A DNA stretch of 64,000 nucleotides, taken from Bog-1198 sp963727045. Its GTDB lineage: Bacteria > Pseudomonadota > Gammaproteobacteria > Steroidobacterales > Steroidobacteraceae. The position numbers and the translations under genes were made by a program. Positions 38,341 to 46,570 of this stretch are shown here, piece by piece. Location of the stretch: assembly GCA_963727045.1 (NCBI GenBank), contig CAVSES010000002.1, positions 2,190,489-2,254,488 on the forward strand, in the 5' to 3' direction. Below the pieces are notes generated by a model. The model worked only from the letters and a program-made list of their open reading frames with translations. It was not told the origin of the DNA and ran no database searches. Numbering within the stretch: position 1 is the first letter of the stretch; the number at the start of each line of letters is the position of its first letter.

Positions 38341-40935
38341 ATGAACTCGAATGCGAAACTATCCTGTGCGATCGCCGCCATATTGAGCGGCAATGGCGCC
38401 GTCCTCGCGAATGCCGCGTCCGCGGCCGACACGTCTTCCGACGCGATTCAAGAAATCACGGTTACTGCGCAGCGTCGCACGGAGAACATGCAGGACGTGC
38501 CGATCACGATCCAGGCGCTCACCGCAGAGACGCTGACCGAACTGCATGTGTCGACATTCGACGACTTCATCAAGTACCTGCCGAACGTAACGCAGGCGAG
38601 CAACGGTCCGGGGCAGAGCAACATCTTTATGCGCGGTCTGAGCGCCGAGCCGGGCGGGCCGGGCGGAGGAGGGTCGCAAGGCAGCGGCACGACAGGTCAA
38701 TTCCCGAACGTCGCGGTCTATCTGGACGATCAGTCCGCGTCGCTGCCCGGGCGAAACCTCGACATCTACGCGGCCGATCTCGAGCGCATCGAAGTATTGG
38801 AAGGGCCGCAGGGCACGCTGTTCGGTTCGGGCGCCGAAGCGGGGATGTTGCGCTACATCACCAACAAACCGAAGCTCGATGCGACGGAGGGCAATGTGAA
38901 CGCCGGCTACAGCTACACCGCCCACGGCAACCCCAACAGCAACGTCGATGCCATGATCAATCTGCCGCTGATTCCCGGCACGCTGGCGGTGCGCGGGGTC
39001 ATCTACAACGACAGCCGCGGCGGGTACATCAACAACGTTCCCAGCACTTTCACGCGCGCGGGCACCGATGAGGGTTTCGCCAAGTACAACGGCGGCGTGG
39101 TGCCGACCAACAGCGTGTCGATCAACAACAACGCCGTCGTGGGCAATGCCATTAATCCTGTGACCTATCAGGGACTGCGCCTGTCGGCGCTCTACAAGGT
39201 CAACGACGACTGGGAGGCGCTGCTTACCCAGAGCTACCAGACCATGGATGCCCAGGGGGTGTTCTCCGAGATGCCGTACGGTTCGGAGGGGATCACCTTC
39301 AATTCCCAGGGCGTGCCGATCGGCAGCGTGCCGCTTCCGCCCCTGTCGGTGACGCTGTTCAATCCGTCGTACGACCGGGACCGGTTCGAGAATACGTCGC
39401 TCAATGTGACCGGCAAAATCGGTGACCTGAAGGCCGTCTACAGCGGCGGTTATCTGGTGCGCAACGTCGACCAGGTGCAGGACTACACGAACTACGCACG
39501 CGGCGTGTTCGGTTCCTACTATCAATGCGCGGGAATATCGAAAACATCGGCCGCAGCCGGCCAGTGCTACACGCCGAGCACGACCTGGCAGGAAAACGAG
39601 AAGAACACCCATCAGAGTCACGAATTTCGTCTGAGCACTCCGGACGATTGGCGGATACGCGCGATCGGCGGCGTGTATTGGGAACAATTCAAAATTTACG
39701 ATGACACCAACTGGCTGTACAAGACCGTTCCCACCTGTTCGCCCACGTTCGCCACCAATTGCTTCAACAACGTTCAACCGTGGCCAGGGGTACCGGCGAA
39801 CGATCCTAATGTGCGCAACGATAACGTCGGATTCTTCGATGACTTCGTGCGCAGCATCAATCAAAGGGCGGCCTTTGGGTCCGTCGACGTCGACATCATT
39901 CCGAAGACGCTGACGTTCACGGCCGGCACGCGCTACTACCGGTTCGACGAGAACGAGCGGGGAGGCGACGTCGGCAGTTTCTACTGCAAGGTGTATTCGA
40001 CGCCGACCACGTATTTTGGACCGTGCTTGACGCCCTACGGGACCAATCTGGACAAGCAGATTCCGAACAGTTCGAAGTACTCGGGATTCAGGAGCCGGGC
40101 CAACCTGAGTTGGAAGGTCACCAACGACCTGCTCGTGTACTACACCTGGTCACAGGGTTTCCGGCCGGGCGGATTCAATCGGGGCGTGTCGGCTCATCTG
40201 CCCGATGCGGGCGGCATCGACCAATACTTCACCCCTGCGACCTATGCCCCGGACACGCTTACCAACAACGAGGTTGGTTGGAAGAGCGAGTGGTTCGGCC
40301 ACCGCCTGCAGTTCAACGGCGCGCTGTATCAGGAGGACTGGAAGAATGCACAGATCGCGTTCTTTGATCCCCAGGGCGGCTTCGGCAATCTGACCTTCAG
40401 CACGAACGGACCGGATTTCCGGGTGAGAGGCGTCGAGATCCAAGTGGTCTCCCGCATCACGGACGGTCTAACGATCCAGGGCTCGGCCTCGTGGAACAGC
40501 AGCAATCAAACCAATTCTCCGTTCTTGATCAACAACAATCCGAAGAGTCCGACCTTCGGTCAGCCGATCACCTCGGTACCAAACCCGTACGGCTCGGCGG
40601 GCAACCCGCTCGCGAACTCGCCGCCGTTCCAGGCGAATCTCCGCGCCCGCTATGAGTTCTCGATCGCGGATTTCAAAGCCTTCTGCCAGATCGGTGGCAC
40701 ACATCAGGGCAATTCGTATTCGTCTACGGGCAACGTGCCGTCCTACGATCAGCCGGGATACACCCTATATGACGCCTCAGTGGGCGTGGCGAAGGACGCG
40801 TGGACGGCGCAGATTTTTGGCCAGAATCTGACCAATGTCCTCGCTAGCACGTTCACGAACTCGCCGCAGTGGATCGAACAGGAGGCGGTTACGCGCCCCC
40901 GGGTGGCGGGCCTGAAATTCAGCTACCGATTTTAG
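38341..40935 (+). CDS. TonB-dependent outer-membrane receptor
   Basis: 864 residues from the ATG at 38341, which has GGAGG-like sequence upstream; signal peptide to about ANAASAA. TonB-box-like EITVTAQRR, plug domain (MQDVPITIQALTAETL, LERIEVLEGPQGTLFGSGA) and a 22-strand barrel ending in FSYRF with terminal Phe. The type is common in bacteria that scavenge plant or aromatic compounds rather than siderophores. It lies 89 bp after the M24 gene and presumably imports the substrate of the hydrolytic cluster. Confidence 0.92.
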   Translation: MNSNAKLSCAIAAILSGNGAVLANAASAADTSSDAIQEITVTAQRRTENMQDVPITIQALTAETLTELHVSTFDDFIKYLPNVTQASNGPGQSNIFMRGLSAEPGGPGGGGSQGSGTTGQFPNVAVYLDDQSASLPGRNLDIYAADLERIEVLEGPQGTLFGSGAEAGMLRYITNKPKLDATEGNVNAGYSYTAHGNPNSNVDAMINLPLIPGTLAVRGVIYNDSRGGYINNVPSTFTRAGTDEGFAKYNGGVVPTNSVSINNNAVVGNAINPVTYQGLRLSALYKVNDDWEALLTQSYQTMDAQGVFSEMPYGSEGITFNSQGVPIGSVPLPPLSVTLFNPSYDRDRFENTSLNVTGKIGDLKAVYSGGYLVRNVDQVQDYTNYARGVFGSYYQCAGISKTSAAAGQCYTPSTTWQENEKNTHQSHEFRLSTPDDWRIRAIGGVYWEQFKIYDDTNWLYKTVPTCSPTFATNCFNNVQPWPGVPANDPNVRNDNVGFFDDFVRSINQRAAFGSVDVDIIPKTLTFTAGTRYYRFDENERGGDVGSFYCKVYSTPTTYFGPCLTPYGTNLDKQIPNSSKYSGFRSRANLSWKVTNDLLVYYTWSQGFRPGGFNRGVSAHLPDAGGIDQYFTPATYAPDTLTNNEVGWKSEWFGHRLQFNGALYQEDWKNAQIAFFDPQGGFGNLTFSTNGPDFRVRGVEIQVVSRITDGLTIQGSASWNSSNQTNSPFLINNNPKSPTFGQPITSVPNPYGSAGNPLANSPPFQANLRARYEFSIADFKAFCQIGGTHQGNSYSSTGNVPSYDQPGYTLYDASVGVAKDAWTAQIFGQNLTNVLASTFTNSPQWIEQEAVTRPRVAGLKFSYRF

Positions 40936-41022
40936 GTGCAGTCTTATCGGGAACCCAGCCATGGTTGGAATTGAGCAAAAATGCGGTGCTGGCCCCGTCG
41001 AGCTTGATGGCGATTTTGTGAA

Positions 41023-41550
41023 TCAGGAGGCGCCAACGGAGGGACCGGAACCCAAATTTGCATAGAGGGCATAGAGACCGCCGCCGGCCGCGGGATTTAC
41101 GTGGACCGAAAGGTACGACAGCCCGTTAGCGGATACGCACTCACAGGACAGCTGATCAATTCCTCCGCCAGGCCCTGACAGAAGTAATCGTTCTCGCGTC
41201 CGCGCTGAGATTCCTGAAGGGCAAGACAGCGATCGACGGCATGGGCGGACCCGAACGACTGACCGCGCTCCCCTCTGGAGGGCGTTGCTGCTGTGCCTGC
41301 CCGGCAAGCTCCAGCAGCCGGTCCCGCACCGCCGGATCTCCCTTGAGTCGCAGCACCGGCAGGAAGCGGACCTGAACCGTGGCGAGGTTCGGCAAGCGCG
41401 CGTTCTATTCCAGACGGCTGATTTGCGCGTCGCTGTAGCCCACGGCAATCGACAATTCCGTCTGGGTCAGCCCCGCCCGCCGCCGCGGGTAACGTAGGAG
41501 CTCACCAAAATGAGCCGATCGAGGATTTCACGGGGAATAAGCGCATCCAT
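41023..41550 (-). pseudogene. Degraded HTH/TolB-like regulator
   Basis: Reading from 41550 backwards: MDALIPREILDRLI, a frameshift, then ELLRYPRRRAGLTQTELSIA with VGYSDAQISRLE, a TAG stop, then NARLPNLATVQVRFLPVL. This is an XRE-type HTH with an in-frame stop. Further on, SIAVLPFRNLSAD is followed by a frameshift and RENDYFCQGLAEELI, the start of the TolB-like domain found in multi-domain transcription factors. At least two frameshifts and one stop are needed, and the TPR part is gone. A dead gene. Confidence 0.7.
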
Positions 41551-42069
41551 ACTCCCGGTCGATCCCTAGGCGGTAATGACTTCGAACAACATTATTTTTA
41601 CCGGTTGCAGAGTTCTTGGCAAGAAATGTCAGGTCTAGTCGCCGGTTGGAAGCTATTTTCCACTTCGGCGAGGCAGGTAACGGCACGTGATGCTTCATTG
41701 AGTCAATCTACCAATGGGAGTAACGAAATGCAGAAACCATCCAGGGTGTGGCGCAACCGGATGGCACACGGACCCAGGCATCGTACTGCTCACGTTAGCA
41801 GCCGATTTCGGTTCTGTTGACTGGTACGACGCCAAGTGCGGCAAAACGTCTACAACGCAGGAGACCCGTGGACAGAGGGAACGAACCTTCATGACGTCGT
41901 GAATCGGTACCGATGTGCACTTTCTGGTCTCACCTATATTGTGGCTAAAGACGTCAGCAAGCGCGCGGATCAACTTGCCCCGCGGTGCGCGGCCGCATTT
42001 ATAGAGGGACCACCCTCGTCGATCCGGCGTCCGCACTGATGCGATCCCTTTTTAAGGACCTACACGGAT
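41551..42069. other. Gene-poor stretch before the GNAT-like cassette
   Basis: 519 bp with only short open frames (for example 41836-42039, 67 codons) that show no known domain. Base composition is less GC-rich than the flanking catabolic genes. The cassette promoter probably lies here; no strong box stands out. Confidence 0.35.
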
Positions 42070-43197
42070 ATGGACGAAGAGATGAGAAAACATAGCAGCG
42101 CAGGCCAGATTGGCGATTCATTTGGATCGTATGGTTGTCGAGTCAACGACCTGTCCATCGATGATCTGTTCGAGAGATACCAGAAAGCCGGATTCTTGTA
42201 TCCGGCCAAGATGAAAAAGCTCGCGCCCTTCCTTCCGTTAGTAAAGGACAACTGGTGCAAGGCGCGCCGCGCGGGTGAACTGATTCAATGGGTGGCCACG
42301 TTCGACAATAAGGCTGCGGGCGAATGGTCATCGATATCATCGTGGCTGAGTACAAACACGGGCTGGGTCACCCAGCATCTGGTCACCATCGGAAGTCCAC
42401 TGGCATCCCGCGCCGTGATGCTTGCCGGCGCGGCTGTTAGGCTGGCGGATGGACGTGAAGGCTCGCATCAGAATTGGTTTCGGCGTGGTAATCGCTACGC
42501 CAACAAGATTTTCGGCTCATCCTCTGCAGCACTCGGCAAAGACCATGGCTGGATCGGAGACTATGGATACTACCTTCTGTCACCGCGACAGCTTCATGCC
42601 CCGTCTGACGACCTGTTCATTTCCGCCGTCGGAGACGCGGATTTAGCGGAGCTAAAGGAGTTCGTTTGCGGTGTGCGCTCGGCCGTATTCGCGCAAGGCG
42701 AGGAACTGTTCGAGGGAGATATCAACCTCGAATCTGTCGATCAACTATATCAACGTGTGGGGTTGCGCAGATACCGTAGGGTCATGCTCGTCCGAGATCG
42801 TCGATCCTCCCGACTAATCGGCGCGGCGCTCGCCTATCGAGGGCCACTTGGGATGAATTTCTCGTTTCTTGAGAATCGATGCGATTTGCTCATAGATCCC
42901 TCGCTTTCGCAGGAAGCGGTGGTACCGGTTTGTAATGCACTCTGTTTGGGTGTATCCGAGACCTATCGTGATTTTGAGCCAAACGTACTGCCAGTGCTGA
43001 TCGATACGCGACACTCTGCCGCCTTGCTCAGCCTAGGTGCCGAGCATGTTCGAGACTACGCGCAATGCATTTGGCTGAATACGGCTCTTGAGAAGTGGTA
43101 TCGACACACTGAACACTTCTATGAAGGCCAAATAAGAGTTGGCAGACGTCGGGGGCTCGGTATACCGCGTCCGCACCCAGAAGCATCGGTGGGATGA
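42070..43197 (+). CDS. Unrecognised protein, possible GNAT-like acyltransferase
   Basis: 375 residues, no signal peptide or membrane helix. I do not recognise the family firmly. The C-terminal half (about 190-370) alternates strands and helices like a GNAT fold: LRRYRRVMLVRDRRSSRLIG then AALAYRGP, NRCDLLIDPSLSQEAVVPVC, VLPVLIDTRHSAALLSLGAE. The N-terminal half is helical and Trp-rich. The gene is 3 bp before a methyltransferase and heads a three-gene cassette. Codon and base usage are more AT-rich than the neighbouring core genes, in keeping with acquired DNA. Confidence 0.5.
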   Translation: MDEEMRKHSSAGQIGDSFGSYGCRVNDLSIDDLFERYQKAGFLYPAKMKKLAPFLPLVKDNWCKARRAGELIQWVATFDNKAAGEWSSISSWLSTNTGWVTQHLVTIGSPLASRAVMLAGAAVRLADGREGSHQNWFRRGNRYANKIFGSSSAALGKDHGWIGDYGYYLLSPRQLHAPSDDLFISAVGDADLAELKEFVCGVRSAVFAQGEELFEGDINLESVDQLYQRVGLRRYRRVMLVRDRRSSRLIGAALAYRGPLGMNFSFLENRCDLLIDPSLSQEAVVPVCNALCLGVSETYRDFEPNVLPVLIDTRHSAALLSLGAEHVRDYAQCIWLNTALEKWYRHTEHFYEGQIRVGRRRGLGIPRPHPEASVG

Positions 43198-43200
43198 CCC

Positions 43201-44001
43201 ATGCTCCATGCTCAGTATTTAATGGAGGATCCGCGTGAGGCCGGGCGACTGAGTCGAAAGGTTGACGCAGATTTATGGGTTACGCAGTACCTGGCACCTT
43301 GGTTGCCAACCAAAGGAAAGATCCTTGAAGTAGGATGCGGCCCGGGAAGCCTCGCGATCGCAGCGGGGCGGAGCATTCCGACTGCAGACGTGACAGGAGT
43401 GGATCTGAATCCTGACAGATTTTCACAAACGCTCGGGGGGCTGCCGCCCAACGTGAAGCTGCTGCAGGCGGAGGCCGGTCATCTTCCTTTTCCCAAAGAC
43501 TCGTATGACTTCGTCTACTCGCGTTTCTTGCTGGAGTACCTATCCGATAGGGAAGGTGCGGTCCGCGAGATGCTGCGCGTGTGCCGGCCGGGAGGCCGCG
43601 TTCTGCTTCAGGATCTGGATGGCCAAATGCTATGGCACTATCCGGAAGATGCCCAACTGCAATTAGGGATCGGCAAGGTCGTTGCCGGCCTTGAACATCT
43701 CGGCTTTGACCCCTTTGTAGGACGCAAATTGTTTTCGCTCATGAAGTCTTCCGGATTTAGGGACATTCGCGTGTCCGCGGAAAGCTACCACCTTTACGCG
43801 GGGGCCATCGACTCAATCAACCTGGAATTGTGGGAGACTAAGCTCGATATTGTGCTGCCGGCTGCCACAAAAATCCTGGGAAGCGAGGAGGAGGCCATTG
43901 CAGTGAAACAACGTTTCCTGGAATTTCTCAAGCGCGATGACTCGCTCACGTACTCGGTTGTGTTTACGGTGGTTGGACAGAAGCCGCCGCAACTAGTGTG
44001 A
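43201..44001 (+). CDS. Class I SAM-dependent methyltransferase
   Basis: 266 residues. Motif I ILEVGCGPGSLAIAAG, the acidic ribose-binding TGVDLNPDRF, motif IV-like SYDFVYSRFLLEYL and the post-motif MLRVCRPGGRVLLQDLDG. The fold is UbiE/MenG-like, a small-molecule methyltransferase. It starts 3 bp after the upstream gene and overlaps the next by four bases, so the three are certainly co-translated. Substrate unknown. Confidence 0.85.
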   Translation: MLHAQYLMEDPREAGRLSRKVDADLWVTQYLAPWLPTKGKILEVGCGPGSLAIAAGRSIPTADVTGVDLNPDRFSQTLGGLPPNVKLLQAEAGHLPFPKDSYDFVYSRFLLEYLSDREGAVREMLRVCRPGGRVLLQDLDGQMLWHYPEDAQLQLGIGKVVAGLEHLGFDPFVGRKLFSLMKSSGFRDIRVSAESYHLYAGAIDSINLELWETKLDIVLPAATKILGSEEEAIAVKQRFLEFLKRDDSLTYSVVFTVVGQKPPQLV

Positions 44002-44426
44002 ACATCCGCACTAGCCCGCTCAGCCCAGGTAGCTTGAGTGACGTCGAGCTCTGGTTCATTGCTAGCCTGCGGCCGTCCGAGGTCGTCTGCAATACCGGTG
44101 TCGTAGAGTTAGCGGATCAAATCAGGTATGACAGTGTTTGGACGCATCCCATTCCCGTTTGCGAAAAAACCGGCTTGGTCATGGATGGCAATCACCGATT
44201 GAAAGCAGCCCAGAGGCTCGGGCTGCAGCGTGTGCCTGTGATTCCTTTGAGCTACCTTGGCGGGCGGGTTGTGGTCCGCGATCGCAAAACCGGTGGACTG
44301 TTTGATTTGTCCCGATTCCATTTGGTCGTCACTACCGGGGCGCTGCTGCCGTACAAGACGACAGCGCACGAATTCGAGCCACCGCTTCCAGTCGTTTCGA
44401 TACGGCTAAGCAGCCTTGCTGGATGA
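43998..44426 (+). CDS. ParB/sulfiredoxin-like domain protein (SbnI/SerK-like N-domain)
   Basis: 142 residues, the start overlapping the methyltransferase stop (GTGA). It shows WFIASLRPSEVV, VVELADQIRYDSVWTHPIPV and the signature VMDGNHRLKAAQRLGLQRVP. This is the fold of ParB N-domains and of the free-serine kinases SbnI and SerK, where DGHHR binds phosphate; here the first His is Asn. E28 sits where those kinases have a catalytic Glu. No HTH follows, so a DNA-segregation role is unlikely. A small-molecule kinase or binding role is inferred. Confidence 0.6.
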   Translation: MNIRTSPLSPGSLSDVELWFIASLRPSEVVCNTGVVELADQIRYDSVWTHPIPVCEKTGLVMDGNHRLKAAQRLGLQRVPVIPLSYLGGRVVVRDRKTGGLFDLSRFHLVVTTGALLPYKTTAHEFEPPLPVVSIRLSSLAG

Positions 44427-44485
44427 ACTATTCGCGCCTCTGGATGGCCTGCACAGGGGGCTATTACTGCGCAACACAAGAAGAA

Positions 44486-44504
44486 GGGGCCCTTGAGGGC
44501 CCCC
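44486..44504 (-). terminator. Terminator hairpin between convergent genes
   Basis: GGGGCCC, loop TTGA, GGGCCCC. On the minus strand the stem is followed by TTCTTCTTG, serving the gene that ends at 44525; on the plus strand it lies 60 bp after the ParB-like gene. Confidence 0.65.
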
Positions 44505-44524
44505 GGAAGATGTTGGTGGACGGT

Positions 44525-44806
44525 TTACTTGTTCGATCGATCGTCCTGATCGGGCGGGAGAACCACCAACCGGCCGTCGACTGGGAAGGCCTTGAGCTCG
44601 ACAGAAAACCCGGTGCCACCCTTATGAGGAAAGGCGGCGCCGATCTTGGTCCAGCTTTTGACCTTCTTGCCGTTGCTTTCGAATTCCTCGACGGTGAAGA
44701 CGTTGAGGTAGGTGAGGCTGGATGTCGACAGTGATTGCTGGACCGGCGCGGATGCCGGTATGGGTGCCGGGGTTCTGTTGGTCGATGGTTGATTGCGATT
44801 GTTCAT
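44525..44806 (-). CDS. Conserved small protein of conjugative/integrative elements
   Basis: 93 residues from the ATG at 44806, with GAGGAG upstream. After a Pro/Ser-rich leader it reads LNVFTVEEFESNGKKVKSWT, then KIGAAFPHKGGTGFSVELKA and FPVDGRLVVLPP. This WTKIGAAFPHK ... PVDGRLV pattern is widespread as a hypothetical protein in plasmids and integrative conjugative elements of proteobacteria. Function is unknown. It is an orphan here, a trace of a once larger transferable element. Confidence 0.7.
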   Translation of the reverse strand: MNNRNQPSTNRTPAPIPASAPVQQSLSTSSLTYLNVFTVEEFESNGKKVKSWTKIGAAFPHKGGTGFSVELKAFPVDGRLVVLPPDQDDRSNK

Positions 44807-45002
44807 TTCAATACTCCTCATGTAGATGTTGGACTTTCATCGCCCGAACTGTTCGAGCGACGGGAGGGTGAAACGGCGAGCGTAATAGCGGCGGGTGTCA
44901 ATGGGACGTGGAATAAATGGGCTTGACCTGCTGGCATTCTTCGGTCCACTTAGGACTTAGGAAATGGCTGAAACATGAAAGTTCCAGCGCAAACTCGGTT
45001 TC

Positions 45003-45159
45003 ATTCCGGATGAACGTGACCGACCATTCCGGGATCGTGACCGAGGATTCCGGCCGAAGCCGCAAATCGGTCACTTTCAATCAGAATCGGCGGTCACGTT
45101 CGGTCGGAACGACCGGTCACGTTCAAACGGAATCAGCGGTCAAGATGGTCCGGAATACG
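45003..45159. repeat. IS21-like terminal repeat array, two sets facing each other
   Basis: On the right, four units of exactly 23 bp begin CGGTCAC/CGGTCAA at 45068, 45091, 45114 and 45137 and end near GGAAT. On the left, units of the opposite orientation (ATTCCG ... GTGACCG) begin at 45003 and 45026, with a partial one at 45047. Arrays of this sort are the transposase-binding ends of IS21-like elements. No istA/istB is present between or beside them. Confidence 0.6.
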
Positions 45160-45311
45160 CACTCAAGGACTCTTAATGCGCGATGCGAGTCGCCGACGAT
45201 GTGCCAGGGACCTAGACCATCAGATTGCCAGCTAGGTCGAAGACTTTCTGACTATCGGTTCCATGATAGGAGTTACTTGTTGGAGTCTTGCGTCAGTTTC
45301 ATTATTGTAAT

Positions 45312-45317
45312 TATAAT
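45312..45317 (+). promoter_or_regulatory. -10 box of the RHH gene promoter
   Basis: A perfect TATAAT in an AT-rich patch 31 bp before the RHH start codon. The best -35 is TTGCGT at 45288-45293, 18 bp away and only partly matching. The location suits autoregulation by the RHH protein. Confidence 0.45.
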
Positions 45318-45348
45318 TTGCTTATCCTACGATATAACTTGGATGTGA

Positions 45349-45606
45349 ATGAAGAAAACCGCCATTGTGAAACTTGAAGAACGCACGGCACGATTTACCA
45401 TTCTGATCGACCCTCGTAAGAAGGCGGTATTGGAACGGCTGAGTGCCGAAGAAGACCTCACTCCCTCGCAAGTTGTGCGTCAATTGATTCGGGAATATAT
45501 CGAACAACGCGTCGGACGACCCTGGGTCCCTGGCGAGGAGGGCCCAACGCGGGCGCGAGAAGCCGTTGCGCGCGGCGCATCCAAGCGGCGTGTTTCCCGT
45601 TCTTAA
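45349..45606 (+). CDS. Ribbon-helix-helix (CopG-type) DNA-binding protein
   Basis: 85 residues. After KLEERTARFTILIDPRKK, the RHH helices are VLERLSAEEDLTPSQVVRQL and IREYIEQR; a basic tail (GASKRRVSRS) follows. No toxin gene lies beside it, so it is either an orphan antitoxin-like regulator or controls the convergent Hyf-like operon, whose last gene ends 63 bp away. Function is inferred from the fold only. Confidence 0.75.
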   Translation: MKKTAIVKLEERTARFTILIDPRKKAVLERLSAEEDLTPSQVVRQLIREYIEQRVGRPWVPGEEGPTRAREAVARGASKRRVSRS

Positions 45607-45669
45607 GCTTAGTGATTGCGGCTCCTTCATGCTGCGATTCCGCACGTTGCTCAACAGCAATGTGCGGCA

Positions 45670-46539
45670 TTAGATCGATAGTTGATTCCATGCGCGCAAC
45701 CTCTTATTGAGTGCCATGCGCCGCACATAGCGGGGAAACTCGAGATCAAACCGGCGCTTCAACTCAATCGCACCTTCTTCGAGATGCTGCCAATGGATGC
45801 CGACGAGGTCTTCCTTAGCCGCAAATACGATGAGGTTGCCGTCTCCCGGCACGGACAGCAATACAAATTCGCCGAAGACGAGTCTTATCTTGGCAAGGTG
45901 TAAGGCAGAGCTTCGCCGGTCCTCACACAGATTCATAACGAACACACCGCCTGTGGACAGACGACGCCGGGCATTTTGATAGAACTCGATGGCAGTGAAC
46001 TGTGGCGGGATGCTGGATCGCCCGCTCACATCCACCAGGATCACGTCGTACTTGGGTCCGAGGCCCGTCACATAGAGCGCGCCGTCGTCGCACTCGACGT
46101 GGAAACGATCGTCATCAGGCGGGATCACAAACATATCCCTCAGAGCGATTACGTCCGGATTGACCTCCACTGCGGTGATGACGGTTGTCGGCAGGTGCCT
46201 GTAGCAGAACTTCGCCAGCGCCCCGCCACCCAAACCCAGCAGCAGGATGCGCTGCGGCGAAGCACAAAAGAGCAAGAACGCCATCATCTTGCGCGTGTAC
46301 GCGAGGCTCAAGCGTTCCGGGTCATCCAGATCCATCGCGCTCTGAACTGCCGTGAGATCGAAATGCAGACACCGTTCCCGCCCCGAATCGAAGATAAAGG
46401 GCTTCTCGTAGGTTCCTTCGAACACGCGCCCACAGAGCGAGGCGATGCAACTGGTGGGTGGTTCCAGGAGCCGCAGCACGCCGTGCGCTGCCCGCCAGTG
46501 AATGGCGATCTCCAGGAGCGATGGCTCTATAGCACTCAT
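45670..46539 (-). CDS. Spermidine-synthase-like (PABS-type) protein
   Basis: 289 residues with the polyamine-synthase/SAM fold: RILLLGLGGGALAKFCYRHL (motif I), ITAVEVNPDVIALRDMF (acidic loop), VECDDGALYV, and YDVILVDVSG at the catalytic strand. True spermidine synthases have a D-x-x-D/E pair near there to bind diamine; here the second acidic residue is replaced (DVSGRSS). It therefore probably does not make spermidine. It is the last gene of the Hyf-like operon, 31 bp after the receiver-like gene. Confidence 0.75.
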   Translation of the reverse strand: MSAIEPSLLEIAIHWRAAHGVLRLLEPPTSCIASLCGRVFEGTYEKPFIFDSGRERCLHFDLTAVQSAMDLDDPERLSLAYTRKMMAFLLFCASPQRILLLGLGGGALAKFCYRHLPTTVITAVEVNPDVIALRDMFVIPPDDDRFHVECDDGALYVTGLGPKYDVILVDVSGRSSIPPQFTAIEFYQNARRRLSTGGVFVMNLCEDRRSSALHLAKIRLVFGEFVLLSVPGDGNLIVFAAKEDLVGIHWQHLEEGAIELKRRFDLEFPRYVRRMALNKRLRAWNQLSI

Positions 46540-46570
46540 CGTTCACCCCGTTGTGGGCCGACGCCGAGAA

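Noticed and set aside
38359..39864. Open minus-strand frame of 501 codons opposite the TonB receptor gene
   Set aside because: His/Arg/Val-rich antisense product without a domain; the receptor reading is complete.
45003..45159. CRISPR array
   Set aside because: Units are directly abutting 23-mers with no spacers, occur in two orientations, and there are no cas genes.
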